From Geomicrobium sediminis (GTDB lineage Bacteria > Bacillota > Bacilli > Bacillales > Marinococcaceae), in NCBI RefSeq assembly GCF_016908595.1, contig NZ_JAFBEC010000004.1, forward strand, positions 186,001 through 250,000: 64,000 nucleotides of DNA, written 5' to 3'. Under the pieces are notes generated by a model that worked only from the letters and a program-made list of their open reading frames with translations, did no database searches and had not been told where the DNA came from. Positions 19,100 to 27,389 of the stretch are shown piece after piece (the stretch's first letter is position 1; every line of letters starts with the position of its first letter). The translations under genes were made by a program, and so were the position numbers.

Positions 19100-19140
19100 G
19101 AAAAAAAGCTCGTCATCGTTTAAAGATGATGAGCTTTTTT
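19100..19140. terminator. Bidirectional terminator between hfq and the recombinase
   Basis: Stem AGCTCGTCATC / GATGATGAGCT (one mismatch) flanked by seven A on one side and six T on the other; it serves hfq on plus and the convergent recombinase on minus, and overlaps the latter's stop. Confidence 0.9.
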
Positions 19141-20091
19141 CATCGAATCGGCAATGGTTTCGTACCGCAGCAATACGAGCTCTGAATGCAAACCGAGCTG
19201 GGTTTGAATGTCTTTTGTCGAACGACCTAAACGTAAGGCGTTCACGATAAACGTATGGCGCATATGTTGGGCGCTTCGACCGAGCGGAATACCAGCGCGA
19301 CGTAGTTCTTCGCGGATCATTTTCTGAATCGCCACGATCGTTAAACGCTTTGGTTTGTCTTCTTCATACGACCAGCGATACGTCTGACGTTTAAAGTCAA
19401 ACGCGACGAACAATGGATGTTCGTTGCCACGCACAGGTTTCACCGCTTTAGGAATCACATCCAGATAGTTTGCAAGCAGCGTTTGGTCTTTTTGTTGAAG
19501 CGTAATTTTCCTAGGATTCACTTCACCGTCGACTGGCGTAACAAAAAGCGTGTTCGACGAGAGCAAATGATCGATATGAAGACCGTGTAATTCTTGCAAG
19601 CGTAAGCCATAAAAGAGAATTAACCGCAGCATAATCAAATTTCTCGGTGCAAGCAGCGGACGTGATTGTTTTTGATCATCATTCAGTCCGTCGATGGATT
19701 CAGTAGATCGTAGCAACTGGTCGATTTCTTTCTTAGTAAAAAGATCGTCTTCAGTTAACGGCTCATCCTCTTCATCTGGCAATATGACGTGCTCGATCGG
19801 ATTGTCTGAGAGTACGTTCTGGTGCATCAAATGGTTAAAGTAGCTATGCAACACACGGTAGACCCGTTTGTATGTTTTATGCTTATAATGGCGCTCTTGA
19901 ATGAGATGCTTCATAAAGTGTTCTAACGTCTCTTTTGTATACGCAGGATGGTTCGTCACGTCGATAAACGAATAAAAGTCAGCGATATCATACGCATACC
20001 TGCGGACCGTTGACGATTTCCGGCCTTTAGCTGTGAGTTGTTCTAAGTATTGGTTTGCCGTTGTTGGCAACTGTTCTTGTAAAGGGTGCAA
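19120..20091 (-). CDS. Tyrosine recombinase-family protein with atypical active site
   Basis: 323 residues, TTG start after AAAGGAG. The N-terminal SAM-like core-binding domain (about 1-110) and C-terminal catalytic domain of phage-integrase/Xer type are recognisable. Box I FYGLRLQEL supplies Arg I, and the nucleophile is Tyr in LLRYETI. However, the box II H-x-x-R reads Q-H-M-R and the box III His/Trp position reads Leu (LGLHSE). The function is unclear; it is not XerC, XerD or CodV by sequence. It stands alone, convergent to hfq and divergent from spoVK, with no prophage genes nearby. Confidence 0.85.
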   Translation of the reverse strand: MHPLQEQLPTTANQYLEQLTAKGRKSSTVRRYAYDIADFYSFIDVTNHPAYTKETLEHFMKHLIQERHYKHKTYKRVYRVLHSYFNHLMHQNVLSDNPIEHVILPDEEDEPLTEDDLFTKKEIDQLLRSTESIDGLNDDQKQSRPLLAPRNLIMLRLILFYGLRLQELHGLHIDHLLSSNTLFVTPVDGEVNPRKITLQQKDQTLLANYLDVIPKAVKPVRGNEHPLFVAFDFKRQTYRWSYEEDKPKRLTIVAIQKMIREELRRAGIPLGRSAQHMRHTFIVNALRLGRSTKDIQTQLGLHSELVLLRYETIADSMKKAHHL

Positions 20092-20207
20092 CGGTTTACT
20101 CCTTTCGATACAATGATAGTAATGAGTGCGCTTCGTTGCACATTTTCATATCGGGTTGCGTAAGATATGGGCAAACACCCGTGATGGAAATGTACGGAGG
20201 GATGATG

Positions 20208-21107
20208 ATGAGTTATGCTCACGAGCAGAAAACGAAAATTCGTGTGCGACTGCGTGAAAAAGAGATAAAAAAAGAACCGCACGTTAACACGACTAACATT
20301 AACTATTTACTTCAAAAAGCAGAATTCGAACTCGAAAAGCTCATTGGCGTTGAAAACGTGAAAGCCATGGTTCGTGAAATTTATGCTTGGGTTCATATTA
20401 ACCGTTGTCGTGAAAAACATCAATTGAAGACAGAAGCCCATTCAATGCACATGATCTTCAAAGGAAATCCAGGTACAGGGAAAACAACCGCTGCACGTCT
20501 TGTCGGTCGATTATTAAAAGACCTTGGATATTTAAGTAAAGGTCATTTTATTGAAGCAGAGCGGGCGGACCTTGTTGGGGAGTACATTGGCCAAACCGCA
20601 CAAAAGACGAGAGAGCTGCTACAAAAAGCTCACGGAGGGGTCCTGTTCATTGATGAGGCGTATGCGTTAAATCGTGGTGGAGAGAAGGATTTCGGAAAAG
20701 AAGCGGTCGACACGCTCGTGAAAGCGATGGATGAAGGAAACCATTCGTTTATTTTAATTTTAGCTGGGTATTCGAAAGAAATGGAACAGTTTATTACGCT
20801 AAACCCTGGGCTTCCTTCACGATTCCCGATTCAGTTGGATTTTCCTGACTTTTCAATGGATCAGATGATGATGATCGCAGAGAATATGTTGCAATCAAGA
20901 GATTACGTATGGACGATTGATGCAAAAGAAAAACTGAAGAAGAAATTAGATGATCAAAAAGGTAGAGCAAGAGAACCGTTCAGTAATGGCCGGGCAATTC
21001 GAAACGCCATTGAAAAGGCGATCCGCTCTCACGCAGTTCGCATCGTGAAAGAACAAACAGAAAAAGACATCGATGCTTTAAAAACATTAACGGAACGAGA
21101 TTTCTAG
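20208..21107 (+). CDS. spoVK: Stage V sporulation protein K, AAA+ ATPase
   Basis: 299 residues from the third of three consecutive ATGs, 7 nt after ACGGAGG; the longer open frame upstream crosses the divergent promoter region. Walker A FKGNPGTGKTTAARL, Walker B VLFIDEAYAL, ERADLVGEYIGQTAQKT and FSNGRAIRN are close to B. subtilis SpoVK, a CbxX/CfqX-type AAA+ protein needed for spore maturation. The N-terminus is about 20 residues shorter than in B. subtilis. Neighbour order spoVK-hflX-ynbB-glnRA is conserved. Confidence 0.95.
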   Translation: MSYAHEQKTKIRVRLREKEIKKEPHVNTTNINYLLQKAEFELEKLIGVENVKAMVREIYAWVHINRCREKHQLKTEAHSMHMIFKGNPGTGKTTAARLVGRLLKDLGYLSKGHFIEAERADLVGEYIGQTAQKTRELLQKAHGGVLFIDEAYALNRGGEKDFGKEAVDTLVKAMDEGNHSFILILAGYSKEMEQFITLNPGLPSRFPIQLDFPDFSMDQMMMIAENMLQSRDYVWTIDAKEKLKKKLDDQKGRAREPFSNGRAIRNAIEKAIRSHAVRIVKEQTEKDIDALKTLTERDF

Positions 21108-21120
21108 GAGGTTAGATCAT

Positions 21121-22353
21121 TTGGAACGAGTGATCGTCGTAGCAGTTATTGAAGAAAACGAAAAAGAAGAAGAAGCACAGCAGTCGCTTGAAGAGTTAAA
21201 GAGCTTAGTCCACACCGCCCACGGAACGGTCGTTCACACCGAAACGCAAAACCGTAAAACCGCCCACGTCACGAGTTATGTCGGGTCAGGGAAGATGGAA
21301 GAATTAAAAGAGCTCGTTGAAGAACACGAGGCGGACGTGATCATCATTAACGGTGAACTTTCGCCTCGACAAGGCTATACGTTGAGTGCGAACACCGAAG
21401 CGGCGGTCATTGACCGTACGCAACTCATTTTGGACATTTTTGCTGAGCGCGCACGGACGAAAGAAGGACGAATACAAGTGGAGCTCGCGCAAATGACGTA
21501 TTTGTTGCCAAGGCTTCGTGGACAAGGACATTCGTTGTCGAGGCTCGGTGGTGGAATTGGGACGAGAGGTCCTGGTGAGACAAAGCTTGAAACCGACCGC
21601 CGTCATATACAACGTCGGATGGACGAGTTAAAGCGCGAGTTAAAACGAATCGTCAAACACCGTCAGTTGCTCAAAAACAACAAACACCAACGCCTCGTCC
21701 CGAAAGTGGCGCTCGTTGGGTATACGAACGCAGGGAAAACGACGCTCTTAAATGCATTAACCGATGAAGAGGCGTTTGCTGAAGACCTTTTATTTGCAAC
21801 ACTGGACCCGTTAACCCGGGAATACCGCTTACCTTCTGGGTTACACGTCGCAATTAGTGATACGGTTGGTTTTATACGCGATTTGCCAACAACGTTAATT
21901 GCTGCCTTTCGCTCAACGCTTGAAGAAGTGTCCGACAGTGATTTGTTGCTACGTGTCATTGACGTCACGAGTCCGTACATGAGTGAAGAGCAAGAAACAA
22001 TCGACACGTTATTAGAGGAACTCGGTGCAACAGGCATTCCGTCGATTACAGTATTGAACAAATATGATCGAACGAACCCAATTCCAAATGGGGTAGAACA
22101 ACTGAAAAACCCGAAAGTCTACATTAGTGCAAAGCATAAAGACAACCTGGACGCTTTGAACGCGCAAATTGAAATCGCACTTAAAGAAGACATGCAGGCG
22201 TATACGTTAACTGTCGATGCTTCAGAAGGAAAGCGACTCGCACGACTCAAAACGACGACAATCGTCGAGCATATTGAATTTGATGAGAGCGATGAAGTGT
22301 ATACGGTCACAGGCTTTGCAAACCGAAGCCATCCAGAAATAAATCAACAGTGA
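21121..22353 (+). CDS. hflX: Ribosome-associated GTPase HflX
   Basis: 410 residues, TTG start after AGGAGG. The N-terminal nucleotide-binding domain includes the glycine-rich GGGIGTRGPGETKLE; the G domain has G1 GYTNAGKTTL, G3 DTVGFIRDLP and G4 NKYD. HflX splits stalled or hibernating 70S ribosomes under stress. It is probably cotranscribed with spoVK upstream and ynbB downstream (20-nt gap). Confidence 0.97.
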   Translation: MERVIVVAVIEENEKEEEAQQSLEELKSLVHTAHGTVVHTETQNRKTAHVTSYVGSGKMEELKELVEEHEADVIIINGELSPRQGYTLSANTEAAVIDRTQLILDIFAERARTKEGRIQVELAQMTYLLPRLRGQGHSLSRLGGGIGTRGPGETKLETDRRHIQRRMDELKRELKRIVKHRQLLKNNKHQRLVPKVALVGYTNAGKTTLLNALTDEEAFAEDLLFATLDPLTREYRLPSGLHVAISDTVGFIRDLPTTLIAAFRSTLEEVSDSDLLLRVIDVTSPYMSEEQETIDTLLEELGATGIPSITVLNKYDRTNPIPNGVEQLKNPKVYISAKHKDNLDALNAQIEIALKEDMQAYTLTVDASEGKRLARLKTTTIVEHIEFDESDEVYTVTGFANRSHPEINQQ

Positions 22354-22373
22354 AAAGATGAAGGAGTTTCAAC

Positions 22374-23606
22374 ATGAATACAGTCATTCAACAATGGAAC
22401 GATGAAACATTAGAAGAATTGCAACACATCTATAAACAAATCGACATCGTTTGTGAACAGAATCAAGCAAAAGTGCTTGATGCGTACCAAGCGGAAAGCA
22501 TCTCAAGCTACCATTTGAATGGTTCAGACGGTTACGGGTATGACGATGAAGGACGTGACGCACTCGGTCGCGTTTACGCTCGTATATTCGGAACGGAAGC
22601 AGCGATCGTGCGTCCTCAGTTCGTATCAGGGACGCACGCCATTACAGCGGCGCTGTTCGGGAACTTACGGCCTGGAGATGAGCTCGTTTATGCAAGTGGA
22701 GAACCGTATGCGACGATGAAAGAAGTTGTAGGTTTAAACGGGGATCAAGCGGGGAACTTCAAACAATACGGGATGACAACAAAAGTCGTGCCACTTGATG
22801 ACACAGGTCGTGTAGACGTTGCCCTCGTAAACGATACGATCACTGCGAAGACGAAATGGGTCGTTCTTCAACGCTCATGTGGGTATGACGATCGCCCGTC
22901 AATTTCTATTGAAGAGATGAAGTATCAAATCCAATCAATTAAAGCGCGACACGGTCACGTACATATTTTCGTTGATAATTGCTACGGAGAATTTGCGGAA
23001 GAACTTGAACCGGGTCACATCGGAGCCGATTTGTTAGCAGGATCTCTCATAAAAAACCCAGGCGGCGGCATTACGAAAACTGGCGGGTACATTGCCGGTA
23101 AAGAATCATTCGTCGTACAAGCCTCAGCTCGCCTTGCGGCTCCTGGCATTGGTATGGAAGCCGGAGCGACAGGTGCTTTTCTACAAGATGCGTACCATGG
23201 ATTGTTTATCGCACCGACGGTCGTTGCCGATGCGATTAAAGGCGCCCATTATACAGCTTCGATGCTTGAGAAAGCAGGTTACGAAACGACACCGTCGTCA
23301 ACGACGAGAAGAACCGATCTCATTCAAGCGGTTCAGTTTGGAAATGCGGAAGACATGATTTCATTTTGCCAAAGCATTCAACACCATTCTCCAATCGATG
23401 CGAAGGCAACACCAATTCCGGGACCATTACCTGGATATGACGGTGACGTTATTATGGCAGCAGGAACGTTCGTGCTCGGAGCGAGCATTGAGTTAAGTGC
23501 AGATGGCCCAGTAGCACCGCCATATACGGCTTACGTGCAAGGCGGATTAACGTTCGCACACTGTAAAGTTGCAATTCGAAGAGCGCTACAATCGATGATC
23601 GATTAG
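22374..23606 (+). CDS. ynbB: YnbB-type PLP enzyme (methionine gamma-lyase / aluminium-resistance family)
   Basis: 410 residues, fold-type I PLP protein of PF06838. Visible landmarks are RPQFVSGTHAI, VFVDNCYGEF (PLP-pyridine Asp) and the Schiff-base lysine in GSLIKNPGGGI. The family is annotated as cystathionine beta-lyase-like or 'aluminium resistance'; the true substrate is not established. The position between hflX and glnR is the same as in B. subtilis. Confidence 0.93.
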   Translation: MNTVIQQWNDETLEELQHIYKQIDIVCEQNQAKVLDAYQAESISSYHLNGSDGYGYDDEGRDALGRVYARIFGTEAAIVRPQFVSGTHAITAALFGNLRPGDELVYASGEPYATMKEVVGLNGDQAGNFKQYGMTTKVVPLDDTGRVDVALVNDTITAKTKWVVLQRSCGYDDRPSISIEEMKYQIQSIKARHGHVHIFVDNCYGEFAEELEPGHIGADLLAGSLIKNPGGGITKTGGYIAGKESFVVQASARLAAPGIGMEAGATGAFLQDAYHGLFIAPTVVADAIKGAHYTASMLEKAGYETTPSSTTRRTDLIQAVQFGNAEDMISFCQSIQHHSPIDAKATPIPGPLPGYDGDVIMAAGTFVLGASIELSADGPVAPPYTAYVQGGLTFAHCKVAIRRALQSMID

Positions 23607-23610
23607 CTCA

Positions 23611-23627
23611 TGTTAACTTTTTTAACA
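23611..23627 (+). promoter_or_regulatory. GlnR/TnrA operator
   Basis: TGTTAACTTTTTTAACA fits TGTNAN7TNACA exactly. A half site (TGACA) recurs in the promoter -35, so glnRA is probably autoregulated by GlnR in excess nitrogen. Confidence 0.88.
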
Positions 23628-23644
23628 TCATTTACGGAAAAAAG

Positions 23645-23673
23645 TTGACATGGTAGTACCGATCTCTTAAAAT
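23645..23673 (+). promoter_or_regulatory. SigA promoter of glnRA
   Basis: TTGACA, 17 nt, TAAAAT, 18 bp downstream of the GlnR operator. Confidence 0.75.
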
Positions 23674-23741
23674 AAGTAATATATTCACACAATATAAGAC
23701 GTAAAGCGGTTCTTTTCTCAGCAGGAGAAAGGGGGAGCAAC

Positions 23742-24125
23742 ATGGAACAGAGTGAACGATTGCATATGCCTTTGTTCTCCATTCGCATCGTGAAGGAATT
23801 AACCGATCTCACCCCAAGACAGATTCGTTACTATGAATCTCATGGGTTCGTAAAGCCTGCACGTACAGAGGGCAATCAGCGTTTATTCTCATTCGCTGAT
23901 GTTGACCGGCTACTTGACATTAAGCAATTAATTGATCGTGGCGTCAACATGGCAGGCATTAAAGAGATGATGATGGAGCAAGAACAAAAGTACAAGAAAG
24001 AACAAGAAGAGCGTGAAGAACTGAAGAGGCTTCGCGAACAGATGAAGCGAGAAGCTCTGCACCATCCGAATCAGAAGAAAGCATCGATGATTCAAGGACA
24101 ACTTTCACACTTCTACAAATCATAG
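23742..24125 (+). CDS. glnR: Glutamine synthetase repressor GlnR
   Basis: 127 residues, MerR-family repressor. The winged helix-turn-helix includes DLTPRQIRYYESHGFVKPARTEGNQRLFS, followed by a helical dimerisation arm and a C-terminal tail that senses feedback-inhibited glutamine synthetase. The GAAAGGGGG site is strong. A matching operator precedes the gene, and glnA follows 93 nt downstream. Confidence 0.98.
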   Translation: MEQSERLHMPLFSIRIVKELTDLTPRQIRYYESHGFVKPARTEGNQRLFSFADVDRLLDIKQLIDRGVNMAGIKEMMMEQEQKYKKEQEEREELKRLREQMKREALHHPNQKKASMIQGQLSHFYKS

Positions 24126-24132
24126 TGATCCC

Positions 24133-24158
24133 TTACATCTGAACCCAATCAGATGTAA
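24133..24158 (+). promoter_or_regulatory. Hairpin between glnR and glnA
   Basis: A perfect 10-bp inverted repeat, TTACATCTGA / TCAGATGTAA, with a 6-nt loop and no following T tract. It is unlikely to terminate; it may stabilise or be processed to set the glnR:glnA ratio. Confidence 0.6.
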
Positions 24159-24218
24159 GTCACATACAGTGAAGCTTTAAGGCTTTGCATTATTAAATGA
24201 AAAGGGGAATAAAGACAC

Positions 24219-25568
24219 ATGGCAAAGTATACGCGCGAAGATATTACAAGACTTGCACAAGAAGAAGATGTCGTATTCATCCGTTTACAATTCACGGATC
24301 TTCAAGGAACGATCAAGAACGTAGAGATCCCTGTTGATCAATTAGAGAAAGCCTTAGACAATGAAATGATGTTTGACGGTTCTTCAATTGAAGGTTTCGT
24401 ACGTATTGAAGAGTCAGACATGTACCTATACCCAGATCTTGATACGTGGGTTGTATTCCCTTGGACGCCAGATAAAGGCAAAGTCGCACGCTTAATTTGT
24501 GACATTTACGAGCCAAGCGAGCCAGGCGAAGCACCAACACCATTTGCAGGCGACCCGCGCGGCATTTTGAAGCGAGTACTTAAAGAAGCTGAAGAAATGG
24601 GCTTCACCGACTTCAACATTGGACCAGAGCCAGAATTCTTCCTTTTCAAGAACGACGAAAAAGGCGAACCAACAATGGAACTAAACGACAAAGGTGGTTA
24701 CTTCGACCTTGCACCAACGGACTTAGGCGAAAACTGCCGTCGTGACATCGTTCTTGAACTCATGAAAATGGACTTCGAAATCGAAGCATCTCACCATGAG
24801 GTAGCGCCAGGACAACACGAAATTGACTTCAAATACGCAGATGCGATCACAACATGTGATAACATCCAAACGTTTAAATTAGCCGTTAAGACAATTGCTA
24901 GAAAGCACGGTCTTCACGCGACATTCATGCCGAAACCACTCTTTGGTGTGAATGGTTCAGGAATGCACTGTAACATGTCCCTATTCAAAGGTGACAAGAA
25001 TGCTTTCTACGACGAAAGCACAAAGTCTCAGCTTAGCGAAACAGCAATGCACTTCCTAGCTGGAATCTTAGACCATGCGAAAGCATTTACAGCGATCACA
25101 AACCCAATCGTTAACTCGTACAAGCGCCTTGTACCAGGTTACGAAGCACCGGTTTACATCGCTTGGTCACTAAGAAACCGTAGCCCACTCGTACGAATTC
25201 CGTCTTCACGTAAGGCGAGCACACGGATCGAAGTACGTAGCCCAGACCCAGCAGCGAACCCATACCTTGCAATGGCAGCGCTTCTTGCATCTGGCCTTGA
25301 CGGAATTAAGCGCAAGCTTCAAGCTCCTGAAGAAACAGACCGCAACATCTACATCATGAGCGAAGAAGAGTTACAAGAAGAAGGAATCGAAGCTCTACCA
25401 GGTAGCCTCAAAGGTGCCGTAGACGAACTCAAAGCTGACAAAGTCCTCGTAGAAGCCCTAGGCGAACACGCAATGGAACACTTTGTTGAAGCAAAAGAGA
25501 TCGAATGGGACATGTTTAGAACGCAAGTGCACCCGTGGGAGCGCGAGCAGTATATGAGTTCTTACTAA
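24219..25568 (+). CDS. glnA: Glutamine synthetase, type I
   Basis: 449 residues, GSI-alpha type without an adenylylation loop. It makes glutamine from glutamate, ammonia and ATP, and in Bacilli its feedback-inhibited form controls GlnR and TnrA. Visible motifs are FDGSSIEGF, the glutamate-binding [35 protein letters not shown] and the C-terminal [18 protein letters not shown]. An AAAGGGG site lies upstream. It is the second gene of glnRA. Confidence 0.99.
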   Translation: MAKYTREDITRLAQEEDVVFIRLQFTDLQGTIKNVEIPVDQLEKALDNEMMFDGSSIEGFVRIEESDMYLYPDLDTWVVFPWTPDKGKVARLICDIYEPSEPGEAPTPFAGDPRGILKRVLKEAEEMGFTDFNIGPEPEFFLFKNDEKGEPTMELNDKGGYFDLAPTDLGENCRRDIVLELMKMDFEIEASHHEVAPGQHEIDFKYADAITTCDNIQTFKLAVKTIARKHGLHATFMPKPLFGVNGSGMHCNMSLFKGDKNAFYDESTKSQLSETAMHFLAGILDHAKAFTAITNPIVNSYKRLVPGYEAPVYIAWSLRNRSPLVRIPSSRKASTRIEVRSPDPAANPYLAMAALLASGLDGIKRKLQAPEETDRNIYIMSEEELQEEGIEALPGSLKGAVDELKADKVLVEALGEHAMEHFVEAKEIEWDMFRTQVHPWEREQYMSSY

Positions 25569-25575
25569 GAGCTAG

Positions 25576-25607
25576 AAAGCCTTATCCTGAGAGGGATAGG
25601 GCTTTTT
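25576..25607 (+). terminator. Intrinsic terminator of glnRA
   Basis: AAAGCCTTATCC pairs with GGATAGGGCTTT (one wobble) and runs into TTTTTT. Confidence 0.9.
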
Positions 25608-25753
25608 TATTTGGCCTTCAATATGAAGAAAGTATGCAAGATACAAATTGTAGAAGAGTAATAATTATTTTTCATTTCTGTGAACTTTTACAATGTTAGG
25701 CGTTTACGTGTTAAAGTATTGTTAGTACATTTAACATGGAGGGTTGTTTACAA

Positions 25754-25960
25754 ATGGAATATATAACAATTCAGGAATTGAACAAAGTCGATGACAATAA
25801 CGGCAGTGTCCGATTAATATACTCCGAGAGAGACATTAGAAAAGCTGTGAATGTGAGTGTGTCTGATGGTGTTTATGTTTTTAAGCAGTACGATTTAGCT
25901 TATGAGAAACGTGTTAAGTTGATTGAGCATATTGAAGATATGTGGGGTTCGTACCACTAA
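25754..25960 (+). CDS. Small orphan protein, 68 residues
   Basis: The start was set at the second ATG because the first (25736) lies inside the GGAGGG ribosome binding site. The protein MEYITIQELNKVDD... is soluble, acidic to neutral, with a beta-rich first half (VRLIYSERDIRKAVNVSV) and a helical end (EKRVKLIEHIEDMWGSYH). The family was not recognised. It opens the accessory segment after glnA. A good ribosome binding site and upstream AT-rich DNA support expression. Confidence 0.6.
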   Translation: MEYITIQELNKVDDNNGSVRLIYSERDIRKAVNVSVSDGVYVFKQYDLAYEKRVKLIEHIEDMWGSYH

Positions 25961-26216
25961 GATAAAATTCATATAAATGACTCAGTTTGAAACTGTTACT
26001 GATGAAAAATGGTACGTGTATTGATACAACTGATGTACTTTCTTTGTTGTGTACATCATCGGCAGAATTAAGTACGATTCCTAAAGCTAAAAGGAAGACG
26101 AAGTCATTGAAAGCTCAAAAAGAAAAATGGAAATAGTTGCTAGCTATTAAGTATTAATATTATAGATAATTAGTGCTATGATTGAGGTTCCATTATTTGC
26201 TCGCAATGGTCGAGTG

Positions 26217-26250
26217 ATCACCCCGCAATTAACCGTGCGGGGTGTTTTTT
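26217..26250 (+). terminator. Strong plus-strand terminator without an identified gene
   Basis: CACCCCGC pairs with GTGCGGGGTG around an 8-nt loop, followed by TTTTTT. The nearest upstream CDS ends 250 nt earlier, so this may end a small RNA. Confidence 0.85.
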
Positions 26251-26264
26251 ACATAAAAAAGAGC

Positions 26265-26292
26265 AAAAAAGCACGCCCCATAAAGGGACGTG
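26265..26292 (-). terminator. Facing minus-strand terminator
   Basis: Read on the minus strand, CACGTCCC pairs with GGGGCGTG (one wobble) around TTTAT, followed by C and six T. It faces the plus-strand terminator 15 nt away. Confidence 0.7.
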
Positions 26293-26825
26293 TCAAGGTT
26301 CATGCGAGAACAAAACAAAGGACTGCTGTAGTAAAATTATGTACAAGTTTTTAAGGAGGTATACATAAGATAAGGGAACGAACTTGCTGAAATTGTGACT
26401 CTCAACGCAATTACTCTGTATGGATAGCTTAACCAAAAGTTTTGGTGAATGTCAGCACAAAAGTGAACATGCTTATGTGAAATTGATAGCGGAGGGTCAT
26501 GCAGCATCTATATCCCACTAGGGTGTTAGACGGCACCCTCCTTCACTATTATAATATGATGGCAATAAAGATTTATTATATGATTTCTGGAATTTAAATA
26601 TTCAGTTTTTTAGCAAAGGGACAATTTTTAATTTGTATTTATTCTCGGTCCTGAGAACTTATCTTTATGGTTATTTTATTCTTCAATAATGTGTCTATTC
26701 AGATTATAGAAGTTTAAGAGTTTGAATACCACAGCGCGTAACCTCATCACCTACAGTGCACGAACGGTTTATAATAATACTATGGTTTGTAATAAGTAGT
26801 CCGACTTTTAGAAGGAGGAATTACT

Positions 26826-27215
26826 GTGAATGTTATTGTTAGTATTGCGAGTGCTCTTTGTAGTAGTGTGATCGTGTTTGTTTTATTTACCGTGTTTTTC
26901 ACGCTGAATTCTCCGATGGTTGAGTATTACTTCATCATGACAGAAATACTGCCGATTTTCTTAGTATTCGTTATACCCTTACACGTTGTTTGTTTAATGG
27001 TTTACACACTTTTAAATAACAAAATCAATGTCTTATATGGAATATTGATTTTCTCAGGAATAAGTATTGTGATGGGTTCGCTAATTTCGTTGTTGCTAAC
27101 AGGAACGTTGGTTGGTGAAGGGATGCTAATTAACATCGTCTATCTGTTATCAGGATTGCTGTTCTTTATCATTAATCGGTGGTTAAGTGTGAAATACGCA
27201 TCCACACAACTTTAA
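26826..27215 (+). CDS. Small integral membrane protein, four predicted helices
   Basis: 129 residues, GTG start with a strong AAGGAGG 6 nt upstream. About four hydrophobic segments: residues 3-27 (VIVSIASALCSSVIVFVLF), 40-62, 69-92 and 100-119. There is almost no soluble domain. No family was recognised, and no conserved charged motif suggests an enzyme. It precedes the flagellin gene by 174 nt but is separated from it by the SigD promoter. Confidence 0.65.
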   Translation: MNVIVSIASALCSSVIVFVLFTVFFTLNSPMVEYYFIMTEILPIFLVFVIPLHVVCLMVYTLLNNKINVLYGILIFSGISIVMGSLISLLLTGTLVGEGMLINIVYLLSGLLFFIINRWLSVKYASTQL

Positions 27216-27280
27216 AACAGTTGAAATTGACTAAGTGAAACCATTTTGGACTAAATTCCTGAAAAAGTTTTAGAAATCTA

Positions 27281-27307
27281 TTAACAACCGTCACAAACGT
27301 CCGATAT
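27281..27307 (+). promoter_or_regulatory. Probable SigD promoter of hag
   Basis: TTAA, 15 nt, TCCGATAT, close to the SigD consensus TAAA-N15-GCCGATAT. Confidence 0.65.
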
Positions 27308-27320
27308 AAACCATGTAAGG

Positions 27321-27336
27321 ATGACAAGGATGTCAT
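27321..27336 (+). promoter_or_regulatory. CsrA-type hairpin 1 in the hag leader
   Basis: ATGACA-AGGA-TGTCAT forms a 6-bp stem presenting GGA in its loop. The ACAAGGATGT core equals the published high-affinity CsrA consensus (ACARGGAUGU). Confidence 0.75.
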
Positions 27337-27342
27337 TCAAAT

Positions 27343-27362
27343 AGGTAGAATGGATGCTACCT
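27343..27362 (+). promoter_or_regulatory. CsrA-type hairpin 2 in the hag leader
   Basis: AGGTAG / CTACCT close an 8-nt loop AATGGATG carrying GGA. A third GGA is in the ribosome binding site AAGGA at 27375-27379, which CsrA could mask. Confidence 0.65.
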
Positions 27363-27389
27363 AAACAACATTATAAGGACGTGACAAGT

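Larger units (their letters stand above)
25961..26825. other. 865-bp intergenic region with convergent terminators and hairpins, no confident gene
   Basis: Contents noted: two short overlapping frames at about 25977-26024 and 26002-26136 that may be remnants of one small gene; an extended -10-like TGCTATGAT (26174) 35 nt before a strong plus-strand terminator; a minus-strand terminator directly facing it; a strong AAGGAGG at 26352 with no start codon behind it; and two mutually exclusive stems around 26491-26541 (GGAGGGT or AGGGTG pairing with the same CACCCTCC). The layout resembles small-RNA or type I toxin-antitoxin loci, but no toxin ORF was found. Confidence 0.5.

Noticed and set aside
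20055-20207. Upstream extension of spoVK by 51 codons
   Set aside because: The extension crosses the divergent promoter region, lacks a ribosome site and has no counterpart in SpoVK; the ATG after ACGGAGG is better.
26337-26507. A 56-codon minus-strand ORF in the gap after glnA
   Set aside because: No ribosome binding site, no promoter with good spacing, and a composition unlike a real protein; it probably arises by chance.
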